Both the position numbers and the translations under genes were made by a program. The notes beneath the pieces were generated by a model that was not told where the DNA came from, did no database searches, and saw only the letters and a program-made list of their open reading frames with translations. Of a stretch of DNA of 64,000 nucleotides, positions 31,101 through 40,943 are shown piece after piece. Source of the DNA: JBBKWX01 sp037969175 (GTDB lineage Bacteria; Bacteroidota; Bacteroidia; AKYH767-A; JBBKVM01); contig JBBKWX010000105.1 of the NCBI GenBank assembly GCA_037969175.1, forward strand, positions 1 through 64,000, given 5' to 3'. The first letter of the stretch is position 1. Each line of letters opens with the position of its first letter.

Positions 31101-33200
31101 TTGGACGCCCGTAAAGACATAATGTGGAGAGTTTATTTGATCTATGGTATCATGGTGTTGTTTGCACTTGCTATCATAGGGCAGATAATTCGTTTGCAAT
31201 TTATTGAGGGTGATTATTGGGTAGCGAAAGCAGATAGTCTACAAACAGATTATAAAAAAATAGATGCTGTAAGAGGAAATATTTTCGCAGCAGATGGAAG
31301 CCTTCTCGCAACATCGGTGCCGATCTTTGATATCCGCATGGATACACATGCAAATGGTTTAAGCAATGAAGTTTTCAATAAGCAGGTTGATTCACTAGCA
31401 CTTGCTTTGTCAATGCTTTTCAAAGATAAAAGCAAGACCGAATATCGCAGAGAATTAAGAGAAGCTCGAAGAGACAAAAACAAATATTTGCTAATACAGA
31501 AGAATGCAAATTTTGTTGAAGTAAAAAAACTCAGAAACTTTCCAATATTCAGAATGGGAAGATATAAAGGCGGACTCATTCTGGTTCCAAAAAACAAGAG
31601 AGAAGTACCATTCCGATTATTGGCCAGACGTACCATTGGATATGACCGTGATGGTATCCAACCTGTGGGCATTGAAGGTGCATATAATCAATTCCTCGAA
31701 GGCACGAGTGGTAAAAGACTGATGCAAAAGATCAGTGGTGGTGTTTGGAAACCGATCAATGATGAAAACGAAATTGAGCCAAAAGACGGTGACGATATTA
31801 TAACTACGATTGATATAAATATCCAGGATGTAGCGCAAAATGCATTGATGACACAACTTGTCAAACACAACGCAAACAAAGGTTGTGTGGTATTGATGGA
31901 AGTGAAGACCGGTGAGATAAAAGCAATCGCAAATCTTGCCAAGAACAATGCAGGAAATTATGATGAGATATATAATCATGCAATAGGAGAAAGTACCGAG
32001 CCGGGTTCAACTTTCAAATTGGCTTCCCTCATGATCGCACTTGAGGATAAACTCATCGACATTACAGATAGCGTTGATACAGAAAATGGAACTTTTCGTT
32101 TTGCGGATCAAATAATGAGAGATTCAAAAGAAGGAGGTTATGGTAAGATAACTGTTCAACAAGCTTTTGAATATTCTTCCAATGTTGCCATTTCCAAATT
32201 ACTTACTCAGAGTTATGCAAAAAATCCGGGAAGATTTTCTGAACGATTAAAAGAAGTTGGTTTGGATAAACCATTGGGTCTTCAAATAGCCGGTGAAACC
32301 AATCCAACAATAAAAAGTGCATCTGATAAAAGTTGGTCGAGAGTAACATTACCCTGGATGAGTATTGGTTATGAAGTACAAATGACCCCGCTTCAAGTTT
32401 TGGCTTTATACAATGCAGTTGCCAACGATGGAGTGATGGTAAAACCAATGCTTGTAAAGGAGGTTCAAACCCGCGGGAAAGTAATAAAGAAATTTGATAC
32501 AACTGTGTTGAATCCGTCAATATGTTCAATGGAGACCATCAAGAAATTAAAAATAATGATGGAAGGAGTTGTTGAACGCGGCACGGCCCAAAATCTAAAA
32601 AATGCAGAATTTAAAATTGCCGGTAAAACAGGAACTGCACAAATAGCCTCCGGTAAACTGGGGTATAAAGTAAAAAGTTATCAAGCATCATTTGCCGGAT
32701 ATTTCCCTGCGGAAAATCCACTTTATTCCTGCATTGTTGTTGTTTACGCTCCTTCAAATTCAGTCTATTACGGTAACCTGGTTGCAGGACCCATCTTCAA
32801 AGAGATCGCAGATAAAGTGTATTCGACACGAATAGATATGCATAAGGAAATTGAACCGGTTCAATTTATTGCGAACGAAGATCTGCCAAACACCAAATCA
32901 GGATATAAAAAACCACTTGATATTATCTACAAAACATTGGGTTACCATTCACTTGTAAACGCAACAACGGAATGGGTGAGTGCTTCCAGAAGAGACACCG
33001 TAATAGAGATCAACGATAGAACTTTGATTCGTGGTTTAGTACCAAATGTAATTGGTATGGGATTAAGAGATGCAATCTATATTCTTGAATCTGCCGGTTT
33101 GCAAGTTAACCCGAATGGCAGAGGAATGGTTACACGACAAAGTCTTAGTCCGGGACAAAGAATAATTAAAGGAGATAAAATTCTGATAGAATTAAGCTAA
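31101..33200 (+). CDS. ftsI: FtsI, division-specific peptidoglycan transpeptidase (PBP3 type, PASTA)
   Basis: FtsI is the septal D,D-transpeptidase. The 699-residue protein has a single membrane helix (about 10-32), a pedestal domain, then the penicillin-binding domain with STFK (nucleophile Ser303), SSN (359-361) and KTGTAQ near 512. A C-terminal PASTA domain (about 640-699, VPNVIGMGLRDAIYILESAG) follows. The frame opens with TTG immediately after the ftsL stop. I keep this start because the residues it adds (DARKDI before MWRVYL) resemble the family N-terminus; an ATG at 31122 is the alternative. The stop overlaps murE by one base. Confidence 0.95.
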   Translation: MDARKDIMWRVYLIYGIMVLFALAIIGQIIRLQFIEGDYWVAKADSLQTDYKKIDAVRGNIFAADGSLLATSVPIFDIRMDTHANGLSNEVFNKQVDSLALALSMLFKDKSKTEYRRELREARRDKNKYLLIQKNANFVEVKKLRNFPIFRMGRYKGGLILVPKNKREVPFRLLARRTIGYDRDGIQPVGIEGAYNQFLEGTSGKRLMQKISGGVWKPINDENEIEPKDGDDIITTIDINIQDVAQNALMTQLVKHNANKGCVVLMEVKTGEIKAIANLAKNNAGNYDEIYNHAIGESTEPGSTFKLASLMIALEDKLIDITDSVDTENGTFRFADQIMRDSKEGGYGKITVQQAFEYSSNVAISKLLTQSYAKNPGRFSERLKEVGLDKPLGLQIAGETNPTIKSASDKSWSRVTLPWMSIGYEVQMTPLQVLALYNAVANDGVMVKPMLVKEVQTRGKVIKKFDTTVLNPSICSMETIKKLKIMMEGVVERGTAQNLKNAEFKIAGKTGTAQIASGKLGYKVKSYQASFAGYFPAENPLYSCIVVVYAPSNSVYYGNLVAGPIFKEIADKVYSTRIDMHKEIEPVQFIANEDLPNTKSGYKKPLDIIYKTLGYHSLVNATTEWVSASRRDTVIEINDRTLIRGLVPNVIGMGLRDAIYILESAGLQVNPNGRGMVTRQSLSPGQRIIKGDKILIELS

Positions 33201-34666
33201 TGAAACTGCTTAAAGACATATTGTATAAAGCCGGTATTGAAGAGCTGCATGGAAATACTTCCATTACGGTGAGTATCATTAGTGCGAACTCCTCAAAGAT
33301 CATTTCAGGTGCCTTATTCGTTGCCATAAAAGGAACGCAAAATGATGGTCATACCTATATTGAAGCTGCTATAAAATCCGGAGCAACCAGTATTGTTTGT
33401 CAGATCCTTCCGAAGAAAATAATTAAAGGAGTTACTTATATAAGAGTTAAAAATAGCGCAGCTTCTTTGGGCCAAATGGCCGCAAACTATTACGACAATC
33501 CTTCAGAAAAAATCAAGGTCATTGGTGTCACAGGAACAAACGGAAAAACTACTGTAGCAACTCTCCTTTATAATCTCTTCAGAAAACTGGGTTATTCTTG
33601 CGGACTACTTTCAACAGTCCGAAACAGAATAAATGATCAAACTATTCCATCTACACATACAACACCTGACCCATTAGCACTTCAAGCTTTATTGAGCGCT
33701 ATGCTGGATGAAGGTTGTAGCTATTGTTTTATGGAGGTAAGTTCTCACGCAATAGACCAACAACGTGTTGCAGGAGTTGACTTTTCCGGTGGAATATTCA
33801 CCAATCTAAGTCATGATCATTTAGATTATCATAAAACAATTGAAGCTTATTTCAATGCCAAGAAAGCATTTTTTGATATGCTTCCATCGACAGCATTTGC
33901 ATTGACCAATGTTGATGATCCAAAAGGATTGGCTATAGTTTCAGACACGAAGGCATTGGTACAAACATATTCTCTTCACAGTTCCAGTGATTTCAAATGT
34001 AGAATTCTGGAAAACACTTTTGAAGGACTTGAATTAAATGTTGATGGTCATGATGTGAGTTTCAGATTGATTGGTTCATTCAATGCCTATAATCTGCTTG
34101 CAGTTTATGGCGCAGCAATCATGGCGGGTGAAGACTCCTTATATGCTTTAACAGCATTGAGCAGTTTGAGTGCTGTTGAAGGGAGATTTGAATATATAAG
34201 ATCCGAAAATAATATAACTGCAATCGTTGATTATGCACATACACCTGATGCACTACAGAATGTATTAGAAACTATTCGTGATATTCGAAATGAAAAGGAG
34301 AGGATCATTACAGTTATTGGTTGTGGTGGTGATAGAGATGTAGATAAAAGACCTGTGATGGCAAGGATCGCTGTAGATCTGAGTGATAAAACAATTCTCA
34401 CTTCCGATAATCCAAGATCAGAAAATCCGATTGAAATTATCGAGCAAATGGAGAAAGGAATTTCTGCCAACAAAAGGATTAATACACTATCCATAAGTGA
34501 TAGAAGAGAAGCTATCAGGACTGCTTGTAGTCTTGCTCAACCCGGAGATATAATTCTAGTAGCAGGAAAAGGTCATGAAAATTATCAAGAGATACAGGGT
34601 GTAAAACATCCTTTTGATGATAAGCAAGTGATCAAAGAAATGTTCAACCTCAAAGACCCCCAATAG
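33200..34666 (+). CDS. murE: UDP-MurNAc-L-Ala-D-Glu--2,6-diaminopimelate ligase
   Basis: MurE adds the third residue of the peptidoglycan stem peptide. The 488-residue Mur ligase has the ATP loop TGTNGKTT (111-118), THTTPDPLALQALL, FTNLSHDHLDYHKT and VDYAHTPDALQNVL. The DNPRSENP motif selects meso-diaminopimelate rather than lysine, so the organism probably has mDAP-type peptidoglycan. It starts in the ftsI stop (TAATG) and precedes mraY by 2 bp. Confidence 0.97.
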   Translation: MKLLKDILYKAGIEELHGNTSITVSIISANSSKIISGALFVAIKGTQNDGHTYIEAAIKSGATSIVCQILPKKIIKGVTYIRVKNSAASLGQMAANYYDNPSEKIKVIGVTGTNGKTTVATLLYNLFRKLGYSCGLLSTVRNRINDQTIPSTHTTPDPLALQALLSAMLDEGCSYCFMEVSSHAIDQQRVAGVDFSGGIFTNLSHDHLDYHKTIEAYFNAKKAFFDMLPSTAFALTNVDDPKGLAIVSDTKALVQTYSLHSSSDFKCRILENTFEGLELNVDGHDVSFRLIGSFNAYNLLAVYGAAIMAGEDSLYALTALSSLSAVEGRFEYIRSENNITAIVDYAHTPDALQNVLETIRDIRNEKERIITVIGCGGDRDVDKRPVMARIAVDLSDKTILTSDNPRSENPIEIIEQMEKGISANKRINTLSISDRREAIRTACSLAQPGDIILVAGKGHENYQEIQGVKHPFDDKQVIKEMFNLKDPQ

Positions 34667-34668
34667 AT

Positions 34669-35925
34669 ATGCTGTACTACCTCTTTGATTATTTGGACAA
34701 ACAATTTGATATACCGGGAGCGGGAGTGTTTCAATACATTTCGTTCAGAGCCGGTATGGCAATTATTTTCTCGCTTTTATTTTCATTCTTATTGGGAAAA
34801 AAGATCATTAGATATTTATTGTCAAAACAAGTTGGAGAATCTATCAGGGATCTTGGATTGGAAGGTCAGAAGGAAAAGCAAGGTACTCCAACTATGGGAG
34901 GCTTAATTATTATAGCAGCACTACTTATCCCTACTCTACTTTTTGCAAAACTGCATAATGTATATATAATCCTAATGATCATCTCAACATTGTGGTTGGG
35001 TGCTATTGGATTTTTGGATGATTACATTAAAGTATTCAAGAAGGATAAAAAAGGTCTGGCAGGTAAGTTCAAAGTTATTGGTCAAATTGGACTAGGTATT
35101 ATTGTTGGATCTATCCTTTACTTCAGTGATGATGTATTGGTAAGAGAAAAAACTAATTCAACAAATGTTGTAGTTACCAATCAAGGCAATGTGATCGATG
35201 AATTGCAATCAAACTCATCTGCATTATACAAATCTGAAGAAACAAAATCTACTAAAACATCGATCCCATTTTTCAAAAACAATGAGCTTGATTATGCCAA
35301 GCTCATAGCGTGGACAGGTGAAAATTACAGGGATTTCGCTTGGCTAATTTTTATTCCTGTAGTGATATTGATAGTTACGGCTGTATCCAATGGAGCCAAT
35401 ATAACAGATGGAATAGATGGGTTAGCAACGGGCACTTCCGCCATCATTGGTGCTACACTGGGAATACTGGCATACGTATCGGGTAATACGGTCTTTGCTA
35501 ATTATTTGAATATAATGTATATCCCGAATTCAGGTGAACTCGTAATATTTATGAGTGCATTTATTGGCGCCTGTATCGGTTTTCTATGGTTTAACTCCTA
35601 CCCTGCTCAAGTGTTTATGGGCGACACGGGATCACTTGCTTTAGGAGGCATAATCGCAGTTTTCGCAATTGCTATTCGCAAAGAACTTCTGATCCCTATC
35701 ATATGTGGAATTTTCCTTGTGGAGAATTTATCGGTAATAATTCAGGTCAGCTATTTCAAATATACCAAACATAAATACGGTGAAGGGAAAAGGATCTTTA
35801 AGATGTCGCCTCTTCATCATCACTATCAAAAATTGGGGTATCACGAATCTAAAATAGTCACTCGTTTCTGGATCGTTGGAATTATGCTTTCAGTATTAAC
35901 AATTATCACTTTAAAGATCCGATAA
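34669..35925 (+). CDS. mraY: Phospho-N-acetylmuramoyl-pentapeptide-transferase
   Basis: MraY makes lipid I by moving phospho-MurNAc-pentapeptide to undecaprenyl phosphate at the inner membrane. The 418-residue polytopic protein has KQGTPTMGGLII, the catalytic GFLDDYIKVFKKDKKGL, NGANITDGIDGLATG and the FKMSPLHHHYQKLG motif with the histidine triad. It is about 60 residues longer than Escherichia coli MraY because of an insertion at about 158-215 (TNSTNVVVTNQGN..., polar, probably periplasmic), a feature common in this phylum. Confidence 0.97.
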   Translation: MLYYLFDYLDKQFDIPGAGVFQYISFRAGMAIIFSLLFSFLLGKKIIRYLLSKQVGESIRDLGLEGQKEKQGTPTMGGLIIIAALLIPTLLFAKLHNVYIILMIISTLWLGAIGFLDDYIKVFKKDKKGLAGKFKVIGQIGLGIIVGSILYFSDDVLVREKTNSTNVVVTNQGNVIDELQSNSSALYKSEETKSTKTSIPFFKNNELDYAKLIAWTGENYRDFAWLIFIPVVILIVTAVSNGANITDGIDGLATGTSAIIGATLGILAYVSGNTVFANYLNIMYIPNSGELVIFMSAFIGACIGFLWFNSYPAQVFMGDTGSLALGGIIAVFAIAIRKELLIPIICGIFLVENLSVIIQVSYFKYTKHKYGEGKRIFKMSPLHHHYQKLGYHESKIVTRFWIVGIMLSVLTIITLKIR

Positions 35926-37277
35926 TGTTAAAGGAAGGACAAAATATTGTAATTCTTGGGGCTGGCGAAAGCGGCACCGGTGCTGCCTTGTTAGCACAAT
36001 TCAAGGGGCACGATGTATTTGTTTCAGATTCAGGTTCTATCAAAGAAAATTTCAAGGTTGAATTAACACAGGCAGGAATCAACTTCGAAGAGGGTGGCCA
36101 TAATACGGACAGAATATTAAAAGCTGATCTTATAATAAAGAGTCCGGGAATACCTGAAAAAGTAGCATTGATCAAAACAGCAAAAGAAAAAGGTATTCGC
36201 ATTATCTCTGAAATTGAGTTCGCAGGTTACTATACAGATAGCAAAATGATCTGTATCACCGGAAGTAATGGTAAAACCACCACAACATTATTAACTCACC
36301 ATATTCTGAAGAAAGCAGGCATGGATGTAGGTCTTGCAGGAAATGTTGGATTCAGTTTGGCTCGAATGGTTGCCTTTGATCCACATGATTATTACGTAGT
36401 TGAATTAAGCAGTTTCCAACTGGATGGCATGTTTGATTTCAAAGCTGATATCGCAATTCTACTGAACATCACACCTGATCATCTTGACAGGTATGAATAC
36501 CAAATGGAAAAATACGCTGATTCGAAATTCAGGATCATACAAAACCAAACAGAGAAAGATATTTTCATCTATTGTGCGGATGATGAGGTTGTTTCAAGAA
36601 TGGTTAAAGAAAAAATAATCGCAGCACAGCAATTTCCATTCTCTATCAAGCAAAAAGTTGAGCGCGGAGCTTTCATTGAAAATGAAGAGATCCATATAGT
36701 AACCAAACCAAACGAAAAACCATTTACCATGTCCATACAAGAACTAGCATTACAAGGAAAACACAATGTGTACAATTCAATGGCGTCAGCGATCGCATCA
36801 AGGACTCTCGAATTACGTAAAGATTCCATCCGTGAAAGCCTGAGTGATTTCCAAAATATTGAACACCGATTGGAACATGTGGCCATGGTTCACGGAATTG
36901 AATTTATCAATGATTCCAAAGCAACAAATATTAATTCAACTTGGTATGCTCTTGAAAGCATGTCAAAACAAGTTGTACTTATCCTGGGTGGAGTAGACAA
37001 AGGAAATGACTATCACATGTTGGATGAAATGATAAAGGATAAAGTGAAAGCTATCATCTGCCTGGGTAAAGACAATGCCAAAATCCACGAAGCATTTGGT
37101 GGTATCATTGAAAATATTGTTGATGCAACATCAGCTGATGAAGCAGTAAAGGCAGCATATTATTTAGGAAAAAAAGGTGATGTAGTTCTACTTTCTCCTG
37201 CATGTGCAAGTTTCGACCTGTTCGAAAATTATGAAGATCGCGGAAGACAATTTAAGAATGCTGTAAGAGCACTTTAA
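35925..37277 (+). CDS. murD: UDP-N-acetylmuramoylalanine--D-glutamate ligase
   Basis: MurD adds D-glutamate to UDP-MurNAc-L-Ala. The 450-residue protein has an N-terminal Rossmann domain (NIVILGAGESGTGAALLA), the ATP loop ITGSNGKTTTTLL, LNITPDHLDRYEY, EFINDSKATNINSTWYAL and the C-terminal LLSPACASFDLFENYEDRGRQF (shown split). It overlaps the mraY stop by one base. D-glutamate would come from murI at 56630-57445. Confidence 0.97.
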   Translation: MLKEGQNIVILGAGESGTGAALLAQFKGHDVFVSDSGSIKENFKVELTQAGINFEEGGHNTDRILKADLIIKSPGIPEKVALIKTAKEKGIRIISEIEFAGYYTDSKMICITGSNGKTTTTLLTHHILKKAGMDVGLAGNVGFSLARMVAFDPHDYYVVELSSFQLDGMFDFKADIAILLNITPDHLDRYEYQMEKYADSKFRIIQNQTEKDIFIYCADDEVVSRMVKEKIIAAQQFPFSIKQKVERGAFIENEEIHIVTKPNEKPFTMSIQELALQGKHNVYNSMASAIASRTLELRKDSIRESLSDFQNIEHRLEHVAMVHGIEFINDSKATNINSTWYALESMSKQVVLILGGVDKGNDYHMLDEMIKDKVKAIICLGKDNAKIHEAFGGIIENIVDATSADEAVKAAYYLGKKGDVVLLSPACASFDLFENYEDRGRQFKNAVRAL

Positions 37278-37289
37278 GACTAAAGAAAA

Positions 37290-38441
37290 ATGAATAAAAC
37301 CTGGCTGGATACATATTTCAAGGGCGACAGCGTGCTGTGGCTCGTTGTTATCCTGCTTTCCTTTTTCTCAATGCTTGCAGTGTACAGTTCTACCGGAACT
37401 CTTGCCTATAAATATCAATCAGGAAACACAGAATATTATCTTTTCAAGCACTCGATAATTCTCGCATTAGGGTTCATGATCATGTATTTTGCGCATCTTG
37501 TTAGATATACTTTTTACTCAAAGATCTCGAAGATCGGGATCATTATTGCAATCCCTCTTCTTGCTCTTACGCTATTAGGTGGTACTAATCTTAACGAAGC
37601 GAGTCGCTGGTTAACTTTACCAATAGTTAACTTAAGTTTCCAAACTTCCGATTTTGCAAAATTAGCGTTGCTAATCTTCCTTGCAAGAAGTCTTTCTAAG
37701 AAACAAGAGAATATTAAAGACTTTAAATCTGCATTTGTACCATTAATGGTACCGGTAATTATTGTTTGTGGTTTGATTCTACCCGCAAACTTGAGTACAG
37801 CAGCAGTTCTCTTTACAACATGTCTATTCCTGATGTTCATCGGACGTGTGAATATGAAATACATTACAATTCTAATTCTGTCGGGAGTATTCTTATTAAG
37901 TATTTTTATTACAATAGCTCTATACTCTAAGAATCAAGGCAGAGTTGGAACCTGGAAAGCACGTGTTGAAAATTTCATGAATGGTGAAGACTCCGGAAAC
38001 TATCAAACACAACAAGGTAAGATCGCAATTGCCAGTGGTGGTTTATTTGGAAAAGGACCTGGAAACAGTACACAAAGAAATTTTCTTCCTCACCCCTATT
38101 CCGATTTTATTTTCGCTATAATAATTGAAGAATACGGTCTTGCCGGTGGGATAACCATTGTGATGCTTTACATTCTGTTATTCTATCGAGCCGTATTGAT
38201 CGTAAAGAAAAATCCTCGTGCCTTTGCTACACTATTGGCTATAGGATGCAGCTTCAGTTTGGTTTTTCAGGCACTTATAAATATGGCTGTAGCTGTCAAT
38301 TTATTCCCGGTTACAGGTCAACCTTTACCACTAGTAAGTATGGGTGGAACTTCAATTTGGTTCACAAGTATTTCGATTGGAATAATATTAAGTGTCAGTA
38401 GAGAAACACAAGAGGAAGGAGGCAAAGTTGCTACAATCTAA
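37290..38441 (+). CDS. ftsW: FtsW, septal peptidoglycan glycosyltransferase (SEDS)
   Basis: FtsW polymerises lipid II at the septum with FtsI. The 383-residue protein has about ten membrane helices; LGGTNLNEASRWLTLP, FQTSDFAKLALLIFLA, the SEDS stretch PHPYSDFIFAIIIEEYGLAGG and FPVTGQPLPLVSMGGTS are diagnostic. Its last codons contain the SD and TTG start of murG. Confidence 0.97.
   Translation: MNKTWLDTYFKGDSVLWLVVILLSFFSMLAVYSSTGTLAYKYQSGNTEYYLFKHSIILALGFMIMYFAHLVRYTFYSKISKIGIIIAIPLLALTLLGGTNLNEASRWLTLPIVNLSFQTSDFAKLALLIFLARSLSKKQENIKDFKSAFVPLMVPVIIVCGLILPANLSTAAVLFTTCLFLMFIGRVNMKYITILILSGVFLLSIFITIALYSKNQGRVGTWKARVENFMNGEDSGNYQTQQGKIAIASGGLFGKGPGNSTQRNFLPHPYSDFIFAIIIEEYGLAGGITIVMLYILLFYRAVLIVKKNPRAFATLLAIGCSFSLVFQALINMAVAVNLFPVTGQPLPLVSMGGTSIWFTSISIGIILSVSRETQEEGGKVATI
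38416..38422 (+). promoter_or_regulatory. Shine-Dalgarno site of murG
   Basis: AAGGAGG lies 5 nt before a TTG at 38428, inside the end of ftsW. It decides a TTG start for murG over the GTG at 38392, which has no such site. Confidence 0.75.
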
Positions 38442-39537
38442 CCTTAGAATAATCATAAGTGGTGGTGGAACCGGAGGGCATATTTTCCCTGCAGTTGCCA
38501 TTGCAAATGCAATAAAAGAAAAACGTCCGGATACGGAGTTTTTATTTGTTGGGGCAAAAGGAAAAATGGAAATGGAAAAAGTTCCGGCTTCAGGATATGA
38601 TATTGTAGGATTAAACATCACCGGAATCTCACGTTCATTGTCACGTTCAAATCTGGCATTCCCTTTCCGTCTATTGACTTCTCTTGCCAAAGCCAGAAAG
38701 ATTATCAAATCATTTAAACCTGACGTTGCAGTTGGTGTTGGTGGATATGCAAGCGGGCCTTTATTATTTGCTGCATCTTTGGAGGGGATTCCTACATTGA
38801 TTCAGGAACAAAATTCCTTTGCAGGAATTACAAACAGAATTTTAGGCAAGCGAGCTTCAAAGATCTGTGTAGCATTCCCGGGTATGGAAAAATTTTTTCC
38901 GGAAGCAAAGATTATGATCACCGGTAATCCTGTCAGAAAAGATATTGTGAAGATAGAAGGGAAAAGAGAAATTGCACTTAAGCACTTTGGGCTCAATCCT
39001 GAAAATAAAACAATACTTGTTGTTGGGGGAAGTCAGGGTGCAAGAACCTTGAATCTTGCTATTGAAAAAGCAGCACTGATGCTTTCTCAAAATAAAATAC
39101 AAGTGATATGGCAAACCGGCCCTTCATTTCTGGAAAGAGCAATTGAAGCTACTAACAATGAATGTCATGATTTCATCAAGCCTTTTGCATTTATTAAAGA
39201 AATGGACCTGGCCTATGCTGCTGCTGACTTAGTTGTCTCAAGGGCAGGAGCAAGTACGGTTTCGGAATTATGCCTGGTCAGGAAGCCGAGCATATTGGTG
39301 CCATTCCCATTCGCGTCAGAAGATCATCAGACCGCGAATGCGATGATGCTTGCAGATAAATATGCAGCAATTCACATAGCGGATAAAGAAGCAATTGAAA
39401 AAATCGCAGGCATCGCTCAAAGCATTCTGGATAATTCAGAAATGATGACTGAGCTCAGCAATAATATGATTGAATTTGGTATCGGAAATTCTGCCGATAT
39501 CATTGCGGAAGAAGTAATAAAACTATCCGGAAAATGA
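38428..39537 (+). CDS. murG: MurG, lipid II-forming N-acetylglucosaminyltransferase
   Basis: MurG adds GlcNAc to lipid I. With the TTG start the product is 369 residues beginning LQSNLRIIISGGGTGGHIFP, which places the phosphate-binding GGGTGGH near residue 12, as in other MurG proteins. Later motifs are PDVAVGVGGYASGPLL, LIQEQNSFAG, VVGGSQGARTLN, VSRAGASTVSELCL and PFPFASEDHQTANA. The open frame runs to a GTG at 38392, but the strong SD favours 38428. It overlaps ftsW by 14 bp and murC by 4 bp. Confidence 0.96.
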   Translation: MLQSNLRIIISGGGTGGHIFPAVAIANAIKEKRPDTEFLFVGAKGKMEMEKVPASGYDIVGLNITGISRSLSRSNLAFPFRLLTSLAKARKIIKSFKPDVAVGVGGYASGPLLFAASLEGIPTLIQEQNSFAGITNRILGKRASKICVAFPGMEKFFPEAKIMITGNPVRKDIVKIEGKREIALKHFGLNPENKTILVVGGSQGARTLNLAIEKAALMLSQNKIQVIWQTGPSFLERAIEATNNECHDFIKPFAFIKEMDLAYAAADLVVSRAGASTVSELCLVRKPSILVPFPFASEDHQTANAMMLADKYAAIHIADKEAIEKIAGIAQSILDNSEMMTELSNNMIEFGIGNSADIIAEEVIKLSGK

Positions 39538-40943
39538 TCAATTCATCCCAAATAAAAATGGTTTACCTACTTGGTATTGGTGGCATTGGGATGTCAGCAT
39601 TAGCTCGGTATTTTAAATCTTTGGGGAAATCAGTTTATGGGTATGATAAGACACCAACCAACTTGACTTCAGAACTTGAAAAACAAGACATGAAAATCCA
39701 TTACGTGGATGAAATTGAATCACTTCCTTCAGAGATTGAAACACTTCCCAAAGAGGAAATTCTTATCATTTATACACCTGCAATTCCTAAAGATCATAAA
39801 CAAATGAATCATTTGCTTTCAAATGGTTTTACGTTGAAAAAAAGATCGACTGTTCTTGGTGAGATCAGTTCAGAAGAATTTACGGTGGCTGTTGCCGGTA
39901 CTCATGGCAAAACTACTACATCATCTATGATCACATGGATGTTGCATAATGCAGGAAGAAAATGTACTTCCTTTTTAGGAGGCATCGCCACAAACTTCAA
40001 TTCTAACTTCATTGCCGGCGATCAAAAGGCAATCAATAATAAGGCTTGCATCGTTTTAGAAGCAGACGAATATGATCGTTCTTTTCTCACATTGAGTCCG
40101 GCAATATCAGTAATTACATCCATGGATGCCGATCATCTTGATATTTATCATGATGGAAAGGAACTTGAGAATGCATACAAACTATTTGCTGACAGGCTGC
40201 AGGATGATGGCATTCTCTTCTTAAAATATGGATTAGATCTGGATCCAAAAAATAAATATTATACCTATGGAATAAATCCAAAAGCCGATTTTAGAGCTGA
40301 GAATATTCGCGTAGAAAATGGATCTTATGTATTTGATTTTTTCAGTCCCGACTTAAATATCAACAATTTAAGATGTGGTTTGGGAGGAAGACATAATGTT
40401 GAAAATGCAGTTGCAGCTTGTGCAGTATCTGTTGCATTGGGTCTGAATGAAGAAGAAATTACTTCCGGAGTTGCAAATTACAGGGGTGTAAAAAGGAGAT
40501 TTGAAACCATTTTCAAATCGACTGAAATAACCTACATAGATGATTACGCACATCATCCAACTGAGTTAAATTCTGCAATTAATTCTGCCAAAGAATTATT
40601 TCCGGGAAAAAAAATAACCGGAATATTCCAACCACATCTGTATTCACGTACACGTGATTTTGCTTCAGAATTTAAAGAGAGTCTGGCTAAGCTGGATATC
40701 CTAATCCTGCTAGATATATACCCTGCAAGAGAATTGCCAATTGAGGGAGTAAGCTCAACTATGATCTTTCCCTCAAATGAAACAGGAAAGATCAGGATAC
40801 AATGCGAGAAATCTGAAGCTATAGATCTATTATTTGGATTTGAAAACGAAACCATTCTCACTTTAGGTGCCGGTGATATCGATACACTGGTATCTGAAAT
40901 CAAAAATTCACTTGAAAAAAAATATAAAGGAGGTTTGATATGA
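39534..40943 (+). CDS. murC: UDP-N-acetylmuramate--L-alanine ligase
   Basis: MurC attaches L-alanine to UDP-MurNAc, the first stem-peptide step. The 469-residue protein shows YLLGIGGIGMSALARYF, the ATP loop VAGTHGKTTTSSM, EADEYDRSFL, SMDADHLDIYHD and YIDDYAHHPTELN. It overlaps murG (ATGA) and ftsQ (ATGA). Its 3' end carries the ftsQ ribosome-binding site. Confidence 0.97.
   Translation: MINSSQIKMVYLLGIGGIGMSALARYFKSLGKSVYGYDKTPTNLTSELEKQDMKIHYVDEIESLPSEIETLPKEEILIIYTPAIPKDHKQMNHLLSNGFTLKKRSTVLGEISSEEFTVAVAGTHGKTTTSSMITWMLHNAGRKCTSFLGGIATNFNSNFIAGDQKAINNKACIVLEADEYDRSFLTLSPAISVITSMDADHLDIYHDGKELENAYKLFADRLQDDGILFLKYGLDLDPKNKYYTYGINPKADFRAENIRVENGSYVFDFFSPDLNINNLRCGLGGRHNVENAVAACAVSVALGLNEEEITSGVANYRGVKRRFETIFKSTEITYIDDYAHHPTELNSAINSAKELFPGKKITGIFQPHLYSRTRDFASEFKESLAKLDILILLDIYPARELPIEGVSSTMIFPSNETGKIRIQCEKSEAIDLLFGFENETILTLGAGDIDTLVSEIKNSLEKKYKGGLI
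40926..40933 (+). promoter_or_regulatory. Shine-Dalgarno site of ftsQ
   Basis: AAAGGAGG lies 6 nt before the ftsQ ATG at 40940, within the last codons of murC, indicating coupled translation. Confidence 0.75.
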
